From: Paraburkholderia sp. C35
Lineage (GTDB): Bacteria; Pseudomonadota; Gammaproteobacteria; Burkholderiales; Burkholderiaceae
Reading direction: 5' to 3'
Length of the DNA stretch: 64,000 bases
NCBI RefSeq assembly: GCF_003121405.1
Contig: NZ_QBUY01000039.1
Span: 1 to 64,000, forward strand
The position numbers and the translations under genes were made by a program. Shown here piece by piece: positions 26,001-34,757 of this stretch. The notes beneath the pieces are model-generated. The model did not search any database, was not told the DNA's origin, and saw only the letters and a list, made by a program, of their open reading frames with translations. Each line of letters starts with the position of its first letter. The stretch's first letter is position 1.

Positions 26001-28069
26001 CTTGGACGAAGCCGATCCGCACGGGCCTGCCGCTGCTGCGCCGCGCCTTCGAGGCCGCGAGCGAGAGCGGCGACCTGACGTATATCGGCTTCAGCAGTTG
26101 CTGCACGGTGACCACGCTGATCGCGGCAGGCGAGCCGCTTGCCGAGGTCGAGCAGGAAGCGCAACGGCGCCTGCAGATCGTACAGGCCGCGAAGTTCGGC
26201 CTGATCGTCGACATCATCACGGCGCAGCTTGGTCTGATCCGCTCGTTGCGCGGCAATGCCGCGGAGCACGACGAATCTCTCAATCCCTTCGACGACCCCG
26301 CGTTCGAACAACGGCTCGACAGCGACCCGAGTCTGGCGATCGCGGCCTGCTGGTACTGGATCCGCAAGCAGCAGGCGCGCTATCTGGCGGGCGATATCGC
26401 GGGCGCGATGCACGCGCAGGGCAAGGCGGCGCCGTTGCTGTGGACCTCGTCGGGCCACTTCGAAATCGCCGAATATCAGTTCTTTGCGGCCCTTACGTGT
26501 GCAAGCTGGCACGACAGCGCGCCGCAAGACGAGCAAGCGGCCAACCTCGACAAGATTGCCGGGCATCATCGGCAACTGGAAGTGTGGGCGCAGCATTGTC
26601 CCGCCAACTTCGCTGCGCGCGCGGCGCTGGTGCGCGGCGAGATTGCACGGATCGGCGCGCGCGAGTTCGAAGCGATGAGCTGCTACGAAGACGCGATCCG
26701 CCTCGCCCGCAAACATGACTTCATGCAGGACGAAGCGCTGGCGCACGATATCGCCGCGCGCTTCTATCTGAAGCGCGGCTTTACGACCATCGCTGGTGCT
26801 TACCTTCGCAACGCGCGGCGCGCGTGGCTGCGCTGGGGCGCCAATGCGCGGGTCAAGACGCTGGACCGCGACTACGGCGAACTGATCCGCGAACCCGTCG
26901 AACACGCGCCGACCCATAGCGTGGTCGCCGGGCAACTCGATGTCGAGACCGTGATGAAGGCGTCGCAGGCTATCACGGGTGAACGGTTGCCCGAGCGCCT
27001 GATGCGCACCTTGATGATCATCATGCTCGAACACGCGGGCGCGCGCCGCGCGTTGCTGGTGCTGCCGCGCGACGAAACACTATGGATCGAGGCAGTGGCT
27101 GAGGCGACGCGTGAAGGCGTCGAAGTGCGCACCGAGAGCCGGGCCGTGACAGCGCAAGATCTGGCGCGCACGGTGCTGCACGACAGCATCCGTACGCAGC
27201 GCCCGGTTCTGCTCGACGATGCCGCGTCCGACGAAACCTTCTTCGCCGACGAATACTTCGCGACGAACGTGGCGCGTTCGGTGCTGTCGCTGCCGCTGGT
27301 GAAACAGTCGAAGCTGATCGGCGTGCTGTACCTCGAAAACGAACTGGCGTCCGGCGTGTTCACGCCCGCGCGGCTTGCGGTGCTCAGGCTGCTGGCGTCG
27401 CAGGCGGCCGTGTCGCTGGAAAATGCGTCGCTCGAAGAGAAGCAGGCCTTGCTCGCCGAAAAGGAAGCGCTGCTGCATGAGGTGCATCATCGCGTGAAGA
27501 ACAATCTGCAGCTGATCAGCAGCCTGCTGAACCTGCAGGCGGAGCGCGTGACGGACAAGGCTGTCGCCGAACTGTTCGCCGACAGCCGTAATCGCGTGCG
27601 CTCGATGGCGATGGTGCACGAGAACCTGTACCGCGCCGGCAACTTCGCGCGCATTTCCATGACGATGCACGTCAAGACGCTGTGCGGGCATCTCGCGCGC
27701 GTCTACGACATGGGGCGGCTGGGCGTCGACATGCAGATCGCCGTAGACGACATTCAGCTCGACATGAACCGTGCCGTGTCGTGCGGGCTGATCATCAACG
27801 AACTGGTGTCCAACGCGCTGAAGCATGCATTCCCGCCGCCTCGCGGCGGCGTGCTGCGCATCGAACTGAAAGCGCTCGACAGCGAGCGCTGCGAACTGCG
27901 CGTTGCCGATGACGGCGTGGGCCTTGCGCCCGGTTTCTCTTTCGAACGCGATGAAACGCTCGGACTGCGCCTCGTGCACGACCTCGTGCTGCAATTGCGC
28001 GGCAGCGTCGACATCGCGCAGCAACAGGGCACCACTTTCACCATTCATTTCAATGCAGCGGAACGTTGA
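23075..28069 (+). CDS. giant (pseudo)kinase - AAA ATPase - GAF - histidine kinase protein
   Basis: The 1664-residue cytosolic protein combines a Ser/Thr kinase-like domain (about 1-270), an AAA_16 ATPase (Walker A GYSGIGKST near 326-334, FLDDLQWSD Walker B), a long helical TPR-like region (about 600-1250), a GAF domain (about 1300-1450) and a HisKA_2/HATPase module (LLHEVHHRVKNNLQL near 1465, NELVSNALKH near 1574). The kinase-like part keeps H123-N-D125 and the SPER and DLYSLG motifs, but has T143-G-L where DFG should be and no recognisable VAIK lysine. It is probably a non-catalytic sensor arm. The gene follows a response regulator by 27 bases and precedes two more phosphorelay genes. Confidence 0.92.
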   Translation: MRLTGYDRTTLSDDGQFVLSRLTSAGAEQGWLTVTLSASQPQPESHERLEHAYQLRGALDGAHVARPHALLRDDGSATLVLEDPGGKSLRAVQAGPLPLGRFLAVAVNLASALRSLHSRGLTHNDIRPGNILLDSDTHAVAFTGLGLASSAPRERPLTGLPIMAVEALAYLSPERTGLMNRWSDSRADLYSLGVVLYEMLTGQLPYRASSPAEWLHCHTAKLPIPVAECIDSVPEQLVAIIARLLSKDVAQRYQTAEGLEHDLRRCLESWQKTGGIAPFAPGAADSPAHLQRPLRLYGRQKQVEALEAALNRVVQRGEIGVALVSGYSGIGKSTLVNSLRMTPAVTRGSFAAGKFDRYKRDIPYATLAQAFQTLIRQMIDEGTNAHGDLRQRLQNALGVNGQLIVSLIPELELIIGPQPPVSELAPQEARTRFLGVFSRFIAAFPRDRQPLVLFLDDLQWSDAGTLSLLETLYESKVRNVLVVGAYRDNEVGLTHPLRRSIDAIRQTGTSVDEIMLAPLQFDDVSRLIGDGLKTTREELDHLSRLVFERTGGNPFYVVQFLQFLTDEQLLAFDAERRVWTWDDARLREARYAQSIVDLMVGKIERLPQPTQALLSQFACLGGRATSALLARISGKDEANVEATLADGVEAGLLFRSRDGFAFVHDRVHEATYDLIPAPQRAEAHMRIGRILAAQPTTDEARSIFEIVNQYNRVLPLLDDAQERARVVAFNLEAGQRARASSAYGSALTYLTIGSELLGEAGWDADYAQKFQLESQRAECEFLTGDTESSKQRLSLLDQRARTLSDRAAITFLRVTLYTALDQINLAVQTCLDYLQHVGIDWSPHPGRSAAREEYDRLLQGIGDAPIETLVDLPLLDDAALTATMNVLTAVLPPAFFSDENLVCLVLCRMANLSLVHGNSDASSLGYAYLGMVAGPIFDDYDAGYRFGQLGLALVDQRGLDRFKARVYMCFAYHVTPWTKPIRTGLPLLRRAFEAASESGDLTYIGFSSCCTVTTLIAAGEPLAEVEQEAQRRLQIVQAAKFGLIVDIITAQLGLIRSLRGNAAEHDESLNPFDDPAFEQRLDSDPSLAIAACWYWIRKQQARYLAGDIAGAMHAQGKAAPLLWTSSGHFEIAEYQFFAALTCASWHDSAPQDEQAANLDKIAGHHRQLEVWAQHCPANFAARAALVRGEIARIGAREFEAMSCYEDAIRLARKHDFMQDEALAHDIAARFYLKRGFTTIAGAYLRNARRAWLRWGANARVKTLDRDYGELIREPVEHAPTHSVVAGQLDVETVMKASQAITGERLPERLMRTLMIIMLEHAGARRALLVLPRDETLWIEAVAEATREGVEVRTESRAVTAQDLARTVLHDSIRTQRPVLLDDAASDETFFADEYFATNVARSVLSLPLVKQSKLIGVLYLENELASGVFTPARLAVLRLLASQAAVSLENASLEEKQALLAEKEALLHEVHHRVKNNLQLISSLLNLQAERVTDKAVAELFADSRNRVRSMAMVHENLYRAGNFARISMTMHVKTLCGHLARVYDMGRLGVDMQIAVDDIQLDMNRAVSCGLIINELVSNALKHAFPPPRGGVLRIELKALDSERCELRVADDGVGLAPGFSFERDETLGLRLVHDLVLQLRGSVDIAQQQGTTFTIHFNAAER

Positions 28070-28081
28070 CGGCACCATGCG

Positions 28082-31057
28082 ATGACTTCGGCCCGTATTC
28101 TGATCGTCGAGGACGACCGTATCGTTGCGCGAGACATCGCGCAGCAGATGAAGCGCGCAGGCTATGACGTGCTAGGCAGCACGGCGAGCGGCGAGGAAGC
28201 GCTCGCGCTCGTCGAGCAATGGCAATGGCAGTCGGAGCCGGGGCCGGACCTCGTGCTGATGGATGTACGGCTCGAAGGCAAACTGGACGGCATCGATACG
28301 GCGCGGCGCATTCGTGCGGCATGCGATGTCTCCGTCGTGTTCCTCACCGCCTACGCAGACGAAGAGACCATCCAGCGCGCGACGACAGCCGAGCCGTTCG
28401 GCTATGTGCTCAAGCCCTTCGACGACGTCCAGTTGCGCACCGTGGTCGAAATGGCGCTGTACAAGCACAGCGCCGAGCGGCGCCTGCGCGAAAGCGAGCA
28501 GCGCTATGCCGTCACGCTGTCGAGCATCGGCGATGGCGTGGTCGCCACGGATGCCGACGGTCTCGTGACCTTCGTCAATCCTGCGGGCGAGGCACTGACG
28601 GGCTGGCCGCGCGACGAATCGGCCGGGCGGCCGTTGGGCGACGTGTTCCGCATCCACGACGAAGCGACCCGCACGCCGATTGTCGAACCGATGCTGGCCG
28701 TGCTGCAGGGCGAAAACGCTGGCGGCCTGCCGGGCCGCGCGATCCTGCGCCGGCGCGATGGCAGCGAGATACCCGTCGAATGCACGGGCACGCCGATGAC
28801 GGACGAACGCGGCGCGCGACAGGGCATCGTCATCGTGTTCCGCGACGTCACGCAAAAGCGCCGCGCGGAAGAAGCGGAGATTCTGCGCGAAACCAATGCG
28901 CGGCTCGAAATGGCGATGTACGGCTCGAATGTCGGTGTGTGGGAAATCGACATGCCGGAGGGCGATTACAAGAAAGGCTTTGCGCGCTACTCGAATATCT
29001 ACGAGTGGCTCGGTTTCGACACGCCGCAGGCGCGCCTCGACTACGAGGCCTATATGAGCGTGCTGCATCCCGATCATCGCGCGAGCACCGATGCCGCCGT
29101 CACGTCGTTCCTGCAACACGGCAACGGCATATTCGAACTGGAAAACCGCTTGCGACATCGCGACGGCAGCGACCGCTGGGTGCTGGTGCGCGGCACCGCG
29201 CGCCGCGATGCGACCGGCAAGCCGGTTCGTTTTGTCGGCAGTCTGGTCGACATCACGCAACTCAAGCTGACCGAGCAGGCGTTACGCGCCAGCGAAGAGC
29301 GCTTTCGCGGCACGTTCGAAAACGCTGCCGTGGGTGTCGCGCATTGCAGCCTCGATGGGCGCTTTCTGCGTGTGAACCGGCGCTCGGGTGAAATCACCGG
29401 CTGGGAGCGCGAAGCGCTGCAATCCAGGCGGCTGCACGAACTGATCCAGCCGGACTTCGCGGCGGCGAGCATCGACCGGTTCCGTCTGCTGACGGAGGGC
29501 AAGCTCGCGCATTACTCGGAAGAAGTGCCGCTCGTGAGGTTCGACCATTCGCGCGTGTGGGTCCAACTGTCGGTCGCGCTTCAACACGATGCGTCCGGGC
29601 AGACCAGTCATGTGATCGTCATCATCCAGGATATTTCCGCGCGCAAGGCACTGGAAGATACCGTGCGCGTCGCCAAGGAAGTGGCGGAAGGCGCGAACCG
29701 CGCGAAGGACCAGTTCCTCGCCAATATCAGCCACGAACTGCGCACGCCGCTGAACGGCATTCTCGGCTACGCGCAGATGCTGCAGCGTGACGCCGGACTC
29801 GATGCGCGGCAGCAGGCGGGCGTCGGCGTGATCGAGCAGAGCGGCCAGCATCTGCTGACGCTCATCAACGACATTCTCGACTTTGCGCGTCTGGGCGCGG
29901 GCAAACTCGACCTGCAGATGGGCGAGGTGTCGCTGCGCGCGTTTCTGGAGACGATTGCCGAGATCGTCGGCGTGCGTGCACAGCAGAAAGACCTCGTGCT
30001 GAACTACGTCGCGGCGGCGGATTTGCCCGCTGTCGTGCGCGTCGACGAACGCCGCTTGCGTCAGGTGCTGCTCAATCTGCTCGCCAACGCCGTCAAGTTC
30101 ACCGATCACGGCGAAGTGAGCCTGAGCGTGAGCCGCGGCACGATGGCGCGCGTGCGTTTCGAAGTGCGCGATACCGGCATCGGCGTGAGCCCCGACCGGC
30201 TTGAGGCGATCTTCCAGCCTTTCGAGCAGGCGGGCGATCATACGCGGCGCAGCGGCGGGGCTGGGCTGGGGCTCGCCATCAGCCGTCAACTCGTGCGCAT
30301 GATGGGCGGCGAGATTTTTGTCGCCAGTTCGGCGGGCGAGGGCAGTGTGTTCTGGTTCGAACTCGACGCGCCTGCATCGGCGGCGGAGACGGGTGCATGT
30401 GCGCCGAGGCTCGACGCGGGCAGCCTGGACGGCGCGGGCCGGCCCATTCTCGTGGTCGACGATGTCCCCGCCAATCGCGCGCTGCTCGCGGAAGTGCTGG
30501 GCCGTGCGGGCTTCCGTGTGATGGAGAGCGGCGACGGCCACGATGCGCTCGCCAGAGCCGCTACGCACGCACCCGAACTCATCATTCTCGATACCGTGAT
30601 GCCGCTGATGGGCGGCATCGAAATGCTCACGCATTTGCGGCGTACGCCTGCGCTGGCGGCGACGCCCGTGATCGTCGTATCCGCCGATGCGTCGGAGCGC
30701 AATGCGCGCGCCAACCTCGATGCGGGCGCGGACGTCTTCCTCGAAAAGCCGCTCGATCTGGACCGGCTGCTGCGTTCCGTCGCGAAACTGCTCGGCATGG
30801 ATACGCAAACGGAGGCGTCGTCGGCATGCGAAGCGCTCGCGCCGATGATCGTGCCGCCGCGCGACGAAATGATCGTGCTGCACCGCTATGCATTGCTCGG
30901 CTCGATGCGCGACATTACGCGCCAGGCCGACCGGCTCGTGACGCTGCACGACAAGTACGAACCGTTTGCCGCGCGCTTGCGGCAACTGGCCACGGCCTAC
31001 GAATCGCAGGCGCTGCTGTCGTTGATCGAACATCATTTGAATAACGAAGGGAATTGA
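28082..31057 (+). CDS. hybrid sensor histidine kinase (REC-PAS-PAS-PAS-HisKA-HATPase-REC)
   Basis: The 991-residue protein starts with a receiver domain (1-125, phospho-acceptor D61 in LVLMD61VRL). Three PAS regions follow (about 140-260, 275-400, 410-530), then a HisKA dimerisation domain (ISHELRTPLNGILGY, His near 552) and an HATPase with DTGIG and GLGLAIS boxes. A second receiver covers about 790-905 (LIILDTVMPLMGG), with a short helical tail. It has no transmembrane segment, so it senses a cytosolic signal. The N-terminal receiver suggests it accepts phosphate from another kinase, probably the giant protein encoded 12 bases upstream. Confidence 0.93.
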   Translation: MTSARILIVEDDRIVARDIAQQMKRAGYDVLGSTASGEEALALVEQWQWQSEPGPDLVLMDVRLEGKLDGIDTARRIRAACDVSVVFLTAYADEETIQRATTAEPFGYVLKPFDDVQLRTVVEMALYKHSAERRLRESEQRYAVTLSSIGDGVVATDADGLVTFVNPAGEALTGWPRDESAGRPLGDVFRIHDEATRTPIVEPMLAVLQGENAGGLPGRAILRRRDGSEIPVECTGTPMTDERGARQGIVIVFRDVTQKRRAEEAEILRETNARLEMAMYGSNVGVWEIDMPEGDYKKGFARYSNIYEWLGFDTPQARLDYEAYMSVLHPDHRASTDAAVTSFLQHGNGIFELENRLRHRDGSDRWVLVRGTARRDATGKPVRFVGSLVDITQLKLTEQALRASEERFRGTFENAAVGVAHCSLDGRFLRVNRRSGEITGWEREALQSRRLHELIQPDFAAASIDRFRLLTEGKLAHYSEEVPLVRFDHSRVWVQLSVALQHDASGQTSHVIVIIQDISARKALEDTVRVAKEVAEGANRAKDQFLANISHELRTPLNGILGYAQMLQRDAGLDARQQAGVGVIEQSGQHLLTLINDILDFARLGAGKLDLQMGEVSLRAFLETIAEIVGVRAQQKDLVLNYVAAADLPAVVRVDERRLRQVLLNLLANAVKFTDHGEVSLSVSRGTMARVRFEVRDTGIGVSPDRLEAIFQPFEQAGDHTRRSGGAGLGLAISRQLVRMMGGEIFVASSAGEGSVFWFELDAPASAAETGACAPRLDAGSLDGAGRPILVVDDVPANRALLAEVLGRAGFRVMESGDGHDALARAATHAPELIILDTVMPLMGGIEMLTHLRRTPALAATPVIVVSADASERNARANLDAGADVFLEKPLDLDRLLRSVAKLLGMDTQTEASSACEALAPMIVPPRDEMIVLHRYALLGSMRDITRQADRLVTLHDKYEPFAARLRQLATAYESQALLSLIEHHLNNEGN

Positions 31058-31059
31058 CA

Positions 31060-32223
31060 ATGGGAGAGCAGAAAAATCAGGACGCTCCCGTGGTGCTGGT
31101 CGTCGACGACACGGCGGCGAATCTGGGTCTCGTCGTCGATACGCTGGAGGCCGAGGGTCTGCGCGCCGCCGTGGCGCGCGACGGCCACGAAGCGCTGCGC
31201 CGCGCCGAACTGGTCAAGCCCGACCTGATCCTGCTCGACGTGATGATGCCGGGACTCGACGGCTTCCAGACCTGCCGCGCGCTGAAGGAGAACCCGGTGA
31301 CGCGCGACATTCCCGTGATCTTCATGACCTCGCTCACGCAGACGGAAGACAAGATCATGGGCTTTCGCGTCGGCGCCATGGACTTCGTGACCAAGCCGCT
31401 GCAAATGGAAGAAGTCGCCGTGCGCGTGCAGACGCATCTGAAGCTGCGTGCGCTGCAACGGCTGCAACAGGAACAGAACGCGCGGCTCGAGGAAGAGATC
31501 AAGACCCGCATCCAGGCACAGGATGCGCTGATCGAAGTGCTGAACGGCGTGCGCAACGTATCGAATGCGATTGCGCACGATCTGCGCACGCCGCTGACCG
31601 AATTGCGCTCGCGGCTCGAAGTGCTGCTGCTCGGGCTGCGCAAGAAGGGCGATGAAGACACGCTCGGTCAGCTCGAAGGCGCGATGACCGACGTGGATCG
31701 CGTGATCGGCATTTTCAATGCGCTGCTGCGGCTGGCTGAGATCGACGCGGGTGTGCGGCGCTCGGGCTGCGTCGAAAGCGATGTGGTGACGATACTATCC
31801 GACGCCGTCGAGTTCTATCAGCCGGTGGCGGAATTGCGCGGCATCTCGCTGTCGCTGCTGCTTTGCTCGGAAAGCGAAGTGCTGGCTGTCGTCGATCCGC
31901 TGTTGCTGGCGCAGGCCATCGGCAATCTGATCGATAACGCGCTCAAATATGCGCAGGAAGACGGCGAAGTCACGGTGTCGCTGTGCGAGCGGGAAGACCG
32001 CATTGACATCACCGTGTCCGACGATGGCCCCGGCATTCCCGTCACCGAACGCGCCAAGGTGACGGAGCGCTTCTATCGCGGCGACCGCAGCCGCGGCACG
32101 CCGGGCGTCGGCCTTGGACTGGCTTTGGTGAAGGCGGTCGCGACGCTGCATCAAGGCTCGCTCGACTTCACCGACAACGCGCCCGGACTTGCCGCCACCA
32201 TGACGATCCGGCGGACGTGTTGA
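31060..32223 (+). CDS. receiver-histidine kinase protein (REC-HisKA-HATPase)
   Basis: The 387-residue protein has an N-terminal receiver (11-128, D60 in LILLD60VMMPG), a linking coiled coil (about 128-165, QQEQNARLEEEIKTRIQAQ), a HisKA domain with H173 (AIAH173DLRTPLTE) and an HATPase with DDGPGIP and GVGLGLALV boxes. It is soluble. I start at the ATG at 31060, which follows a GAAGGGA ribosome site; the frame from 31054 uses a weak TTG. It lies two bases after the hybrid kinase stop, so the three kinase genes form one transcript. Confidence 0.92.
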   Translation: MGEQKNQDAPVVLVVDDTAANLGLVVDTLEAEGLRAAVARDGHEALRRAELVKPDLILLDVMMPGLDGFQTCRALKENPVTRDIPVIFMTSLTQTEDKIMGFRVGAMDFVTKPLQMEEVAVRVQTHLKLRALQRLQQEQNARLEEEIKTRIQAQDALIEVLNGVRNVSNAIAHDLRTPLTELRSRLEVLLLGLRKKGDEDTLGQLEGAMTDVDRVIGIFNALLRLAEIDAGVRRSGCVESDVVTILSDAVEFYQPVAELRGISLSLLLCSESEVLAVVDPLLLAQAIGNLIDNALKYAQEDGEVTVSLCEREDRIDITVSDDGPGIPVTERAKVTERFYRGDRSRGTPGVGLGLALVKAVATLHQGSLDFTDNAPGLAATMTIRRTC

Positions 32224-32355
32224 TGGCGCGAAGCGCGTTCCGCGCGGCAATTGCGCCTATTACACGCAAAACGCTCAAGAATCTTTATCCCCGCGCCTGA
32301 CTTAATCGGGTGGCGTGCGCTCTCTAGACTGGTTCGCAATTCAGGAGAACCCGTC

Positions 32356-32451
32356 ATGAAACGCACCTTTTTCGATGCTTCGCCGTTGATGTCGAAGCGT
32401 CTCGCTCAATCGATGCTCACGCGCTGCAGGCGGACGGGACGCGCATCATGA
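32356..32451 (+). CDS. 31-residue ORF, translationally coupled to the AEC transporter gene
   Basis: A short frame starts at an ATG with a good AGGAG ribosome site eight bases upstream and ends in an ATGA overlap with the transporter start at 32448. The product is Arg/Ser-rich and resembles nothing I recognise. It could be a leader peptide that couples translation, or the remnant of a longer gene. The overlap and ribosome site are seen; the function is unknown. Confidence 0.45.
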   Translation: MKRTFFDASPLMSKRLAQSMLTRCRRTGRAS

Positions 32452-33407
32452 CGTCCGAACTTGCTTTGGCACTGGTGCCGGTGTTTTTCTCGATTGGCGC
32501 GGGTTATATCGCCGGTAAGGCGAAAAACGGCGCGATGCCGCTGTCGTCGATCAATACGATGCTGATCGATTATGCGCTGCCGTTTGCGCTGTTTCTCTAT
32601 ACGTCGAAGATGCAGCGCGCCAGTCTCGCCGATCATCTGAGCTTGATCGTCGTGCTGATCGGCGTGATGCTGGTGCCGTATGTCGGCTCGCTGCTGATGT
32701 CGCGCTTCGTGTTCCGTTCGGATCTCGCGCATGCGGCCGTGCGGGCCGTCACGATCGGCATGCCGAATTTCGCGTCGGTCGGTCTGCCGCTGCTGCGTGC
32801 CGTCTATGGTCCCGATAGCGATCTGAGCGTGGCGATCGCCGTGACCACTGCGGCTGTCGTGATGTCGCCTGCCGCGCTCGTGCTGCTGGAGCGCGCGCAG
32901 TCTTCGGCGAAAACCGCCGACGCAACCGCTGCGCAAGACGGCAATGGCTTGCTGCTGAAGGCGCTGCGCAACACGTTCGTCAAGCCGGTCGTGCTCGCGC
33001 CGCTGGCGGGCGTGGTGGTCTCGCTCGCAGGCTGGCATCTGCCCGTGTTGCTGGTGAAGTCGCTGGATATCATCGGCAGCACGACGGCAGGGCTTGCGCT
33101 GTTTTCGACGGGACTCGTGCTGGCGGCGCAACCGTTCCGGCTCGACGCGCAGGCGTGGTTCGGCGTGCTGCTGAGCAATGTCGTGCAGCCGCTGCTGGCG
33201 TTCGCGCTGGTCGGCCTGCTGGCGTTGCCGCGTTCCATCGCGGGGCAGGCGGTGCTGCTTGCTGCGATTCCGGCTGGCTCGTTCGGCATTCTGTTCGGGC
33301 TGCCGTATGGCGTGAAGGATACGTCGGCGGGTACGACGCTGGTGGCGTCGAGCGTGCTGTCGGCGGTCACGCTGGCCGTCGCGATCGTGGTCTACGCACA
33401 TCCGTAG
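32448..33407 (+). CDS. AEC family transporter (auxin efflux carrier / malonate permease type)
   Basis: The 319-residue inner-membrane protein has about ten hydrophobic segments in two repeats, starting VPVFFSIGAGYIAGK and with the NFASVGLPLL region. AEC proteins export or import organic acids such as malonate. The substrate here is not known. Its ATG overlaps the stop of a 31-residue ORF, so its translation is probably coupled to that ORF. An 11-bp hairpin follows. Confidence 0.87.
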   Translation: MTSELALALVPVFFSIGAGYIAGKAKNGAMPLSSINTMLIDYALPFALFLYTSKMQRASLADHLSLIVVLIGVMLVPYVGSLLMSRFVFRSDLAHAAVRAVTIGMPNFASVGLPLLRAVYGPDSDLSVAIAVTTAAVVMSPAALVLLERAQSSAKTADATAAQDGNGLLLKALRNTFVKPVVLAPLAGVVVSLAGWHLPVLLVKSLDIIGSTTAGLALFSTGLVLAAQPFRLDAQAWFGVLLSNVVQPLLAFALVGLLALPRSIAGQAVLLAAIPAGSFGILFGLPYGVKDTSAGTTLVASSVLSAVTLAVAIVVYAHP

Positions 33408-33429
33408 CCGGGATGCGCTGCAAGATCGA

Positions 33430-33455
33430 TTCGAGGCCTGCGTACAGGCCTCGAA
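33430..33455. terminator. hairpin terminator between convergent genes
   Basis: TTCGAGGCCTG (33430-33440) pairs perfectly with CAGGCCTCGAA (33445-33455) around a four-base loop. It lies between the AEC gene (+) and the formate dehydrogenase gene (-). T-tracts are weak on both sides. Confidence 0.75.
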
Positions 33456-33479
33456 CCTTATCCATCAATCGGACAACGC

Positions 33480-34640
33480 TCAGGACAGCTTGTACGAACT
33501 CGCGCCCGTTCCCGCCAGATTGCCGCCCTCGACGATCAGATACTCCGGGCGGATCGGCTTGCCTTCGAAGAAACACTGAAGGATCTCGAGCGTGCCTGCC
33601 GCGTAACGTGCCTGACCCGACAGCGAACTGCCCGAGATATGCGGCGTCATGCCGTTATAGGGCATCGTGCGCCACGGGTGATCGACGGGTGCGGGCTGCG
33701 GGAACCAGACGTCGCCTGCATAGCCTGCAAGCTGGCCGGATTGCAGCGCCTTCACGATGGCATCGCGGTCGCACAATGCACCGCGTGCCGTGTTGATCAG
33801 ATACGCGCCGCGTTTGGCGAGGCCGAGCATGCGCTCGTTGAAAAAGCCTTCCGTGGATGGATACAGCGGCATCTGCAGGTTGATGATGTCGCATACCTTG
33901 ACGAGATCTTCCGGCGTTTCGTGATGGATCAGGCCGAGTTCCGCTTCCACGTCGGCTGCGAGGCGATGGCGCTGATGGTAGTGCAGCTTGACGTCGAACG
34001 GTTTGAGACGGCGCAACACGGCGAGGCCGATACGTCCCGCGCCCAGCGTGCCGAAATGCATGCCTTCGAGGTCGTAGCTGCGGCTCACGCAATCCGCGAT
34101 ATTCCAGCCGCCGTTGACGGCATATTGATGCGCGGGAAGATAATTGCGCACCAGCGACAGCACCATCATCACCACATGTTCGGCGACGCTGATGCTATTC
34201 GAAAACGTTTCCTCCGCAACGGTCACGCCATGCGCGGCGGCGGCTTTCAGATCGACGTGATCCGAGCCGATGCCCGCCGTCAGCGCGAGCTTGAGCTTCT
34301 TCGCTTTCGCGATGCGTTCGGCTGTCAGATACGCCGGCCAGAACGGCTGCGAAATTACGACGTCGGCATCGACGAGATGTTTATCGAAGGTGGAATCGGC
34401 GCCGTCCTTGTCGCTGGTCACGACAAGTTCGTGACCGTGCGATTCCAGATAACTGCGAAGACCCAGTTCGCCCGATACGCAGCCCACCAGTTCACCCGGC
34501 TTGAATCCGAGCGGCCCTTTCGGTGATGGGACCGTTTGACCGTTCGGATAGCGGGTGATGACGGGTATAGCGTCGCGCACGTACTTCGGCGGATAGCCCG
34601 TGACGGGATCGGGATAGAGAACACACAATACTTTGGCCAT
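33480..34640 (-). CDS. fdh: NAD-dependent formate dehydrogenase
   Basis: The 386-residue enzyme oxidises formate to CO2 with NAD+ in the cytosol and needs no metal. It is a D-2-hydroxyacid dehydrogenase family member. The residues that define formate dehydrogenase are all present: I124, N148 (FSN148SISVAEH), R286 (NTAR286G), D310, Q315 and H334 (TPH334ISG). Each lies two positions from the numbering of the Pseudomonas sp. 101 enzyme. The Rossmann motif is LGAGRIG. An AAGGAG ribosome site precedes the ATG. It is monocistronic, with no formaldehyde or methanol genes around, so it probably supplies NADH or removes formate. Confidence 0.93.
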   Translation of the reverse strand: MAKVLCVLYPDPVTGYPPKYVRDAIPVITRYPNGQTVPSPKGPLGFKPGELVGCVSGELGLRSYLESHGHELVVTSDKDGADSTFDKHLVDADVVISQPFWPAYLTAERIAKAKKLKLALTAGIGSDHVDLKAAAAHGVTVAEETFSNSISVAEHVVMMVLSLVRNYLPAHQYAVNGGWNIADCVSRSYDLEGMHFGTLGAGRIGLAVLRRLKPFDVKLHYHQRHRLAADVEAELGLIHHETPEDLVKVCDIINLQMPLYPSTEGFFNERMLGLAKRGAYLINTARGALCDRDAIVKALQSGQLAGYAGDVWFPQPAPVDHPWRTMPYNGMTPHISGSSLSGQARYAAGTLEILQCFFEGKPIRPEYLIVEGGNLAGTGASSYKLS

Positions 34641-34757
34641 GTTGGCTCCTTGAGAACAGTGAGCGCATCGAGCGAATCAGGGTTCTCATTGAAACCGGTC
34701 CAACGCGTGGCGTCTTTCGCAATTGCACGGGGATGGCGCGAAGCAATGCCGCCTGGT

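Noticed and set aside
22322..27034. A 1570-codon open frame on the minus strand
   Set aside because: It is fully antisense to the giant kinase gene, whose domains are unmistakable. Its product is rich in Arg, His and Gln with no motifs, as expected of a shadow frame from GC-rich codon use.
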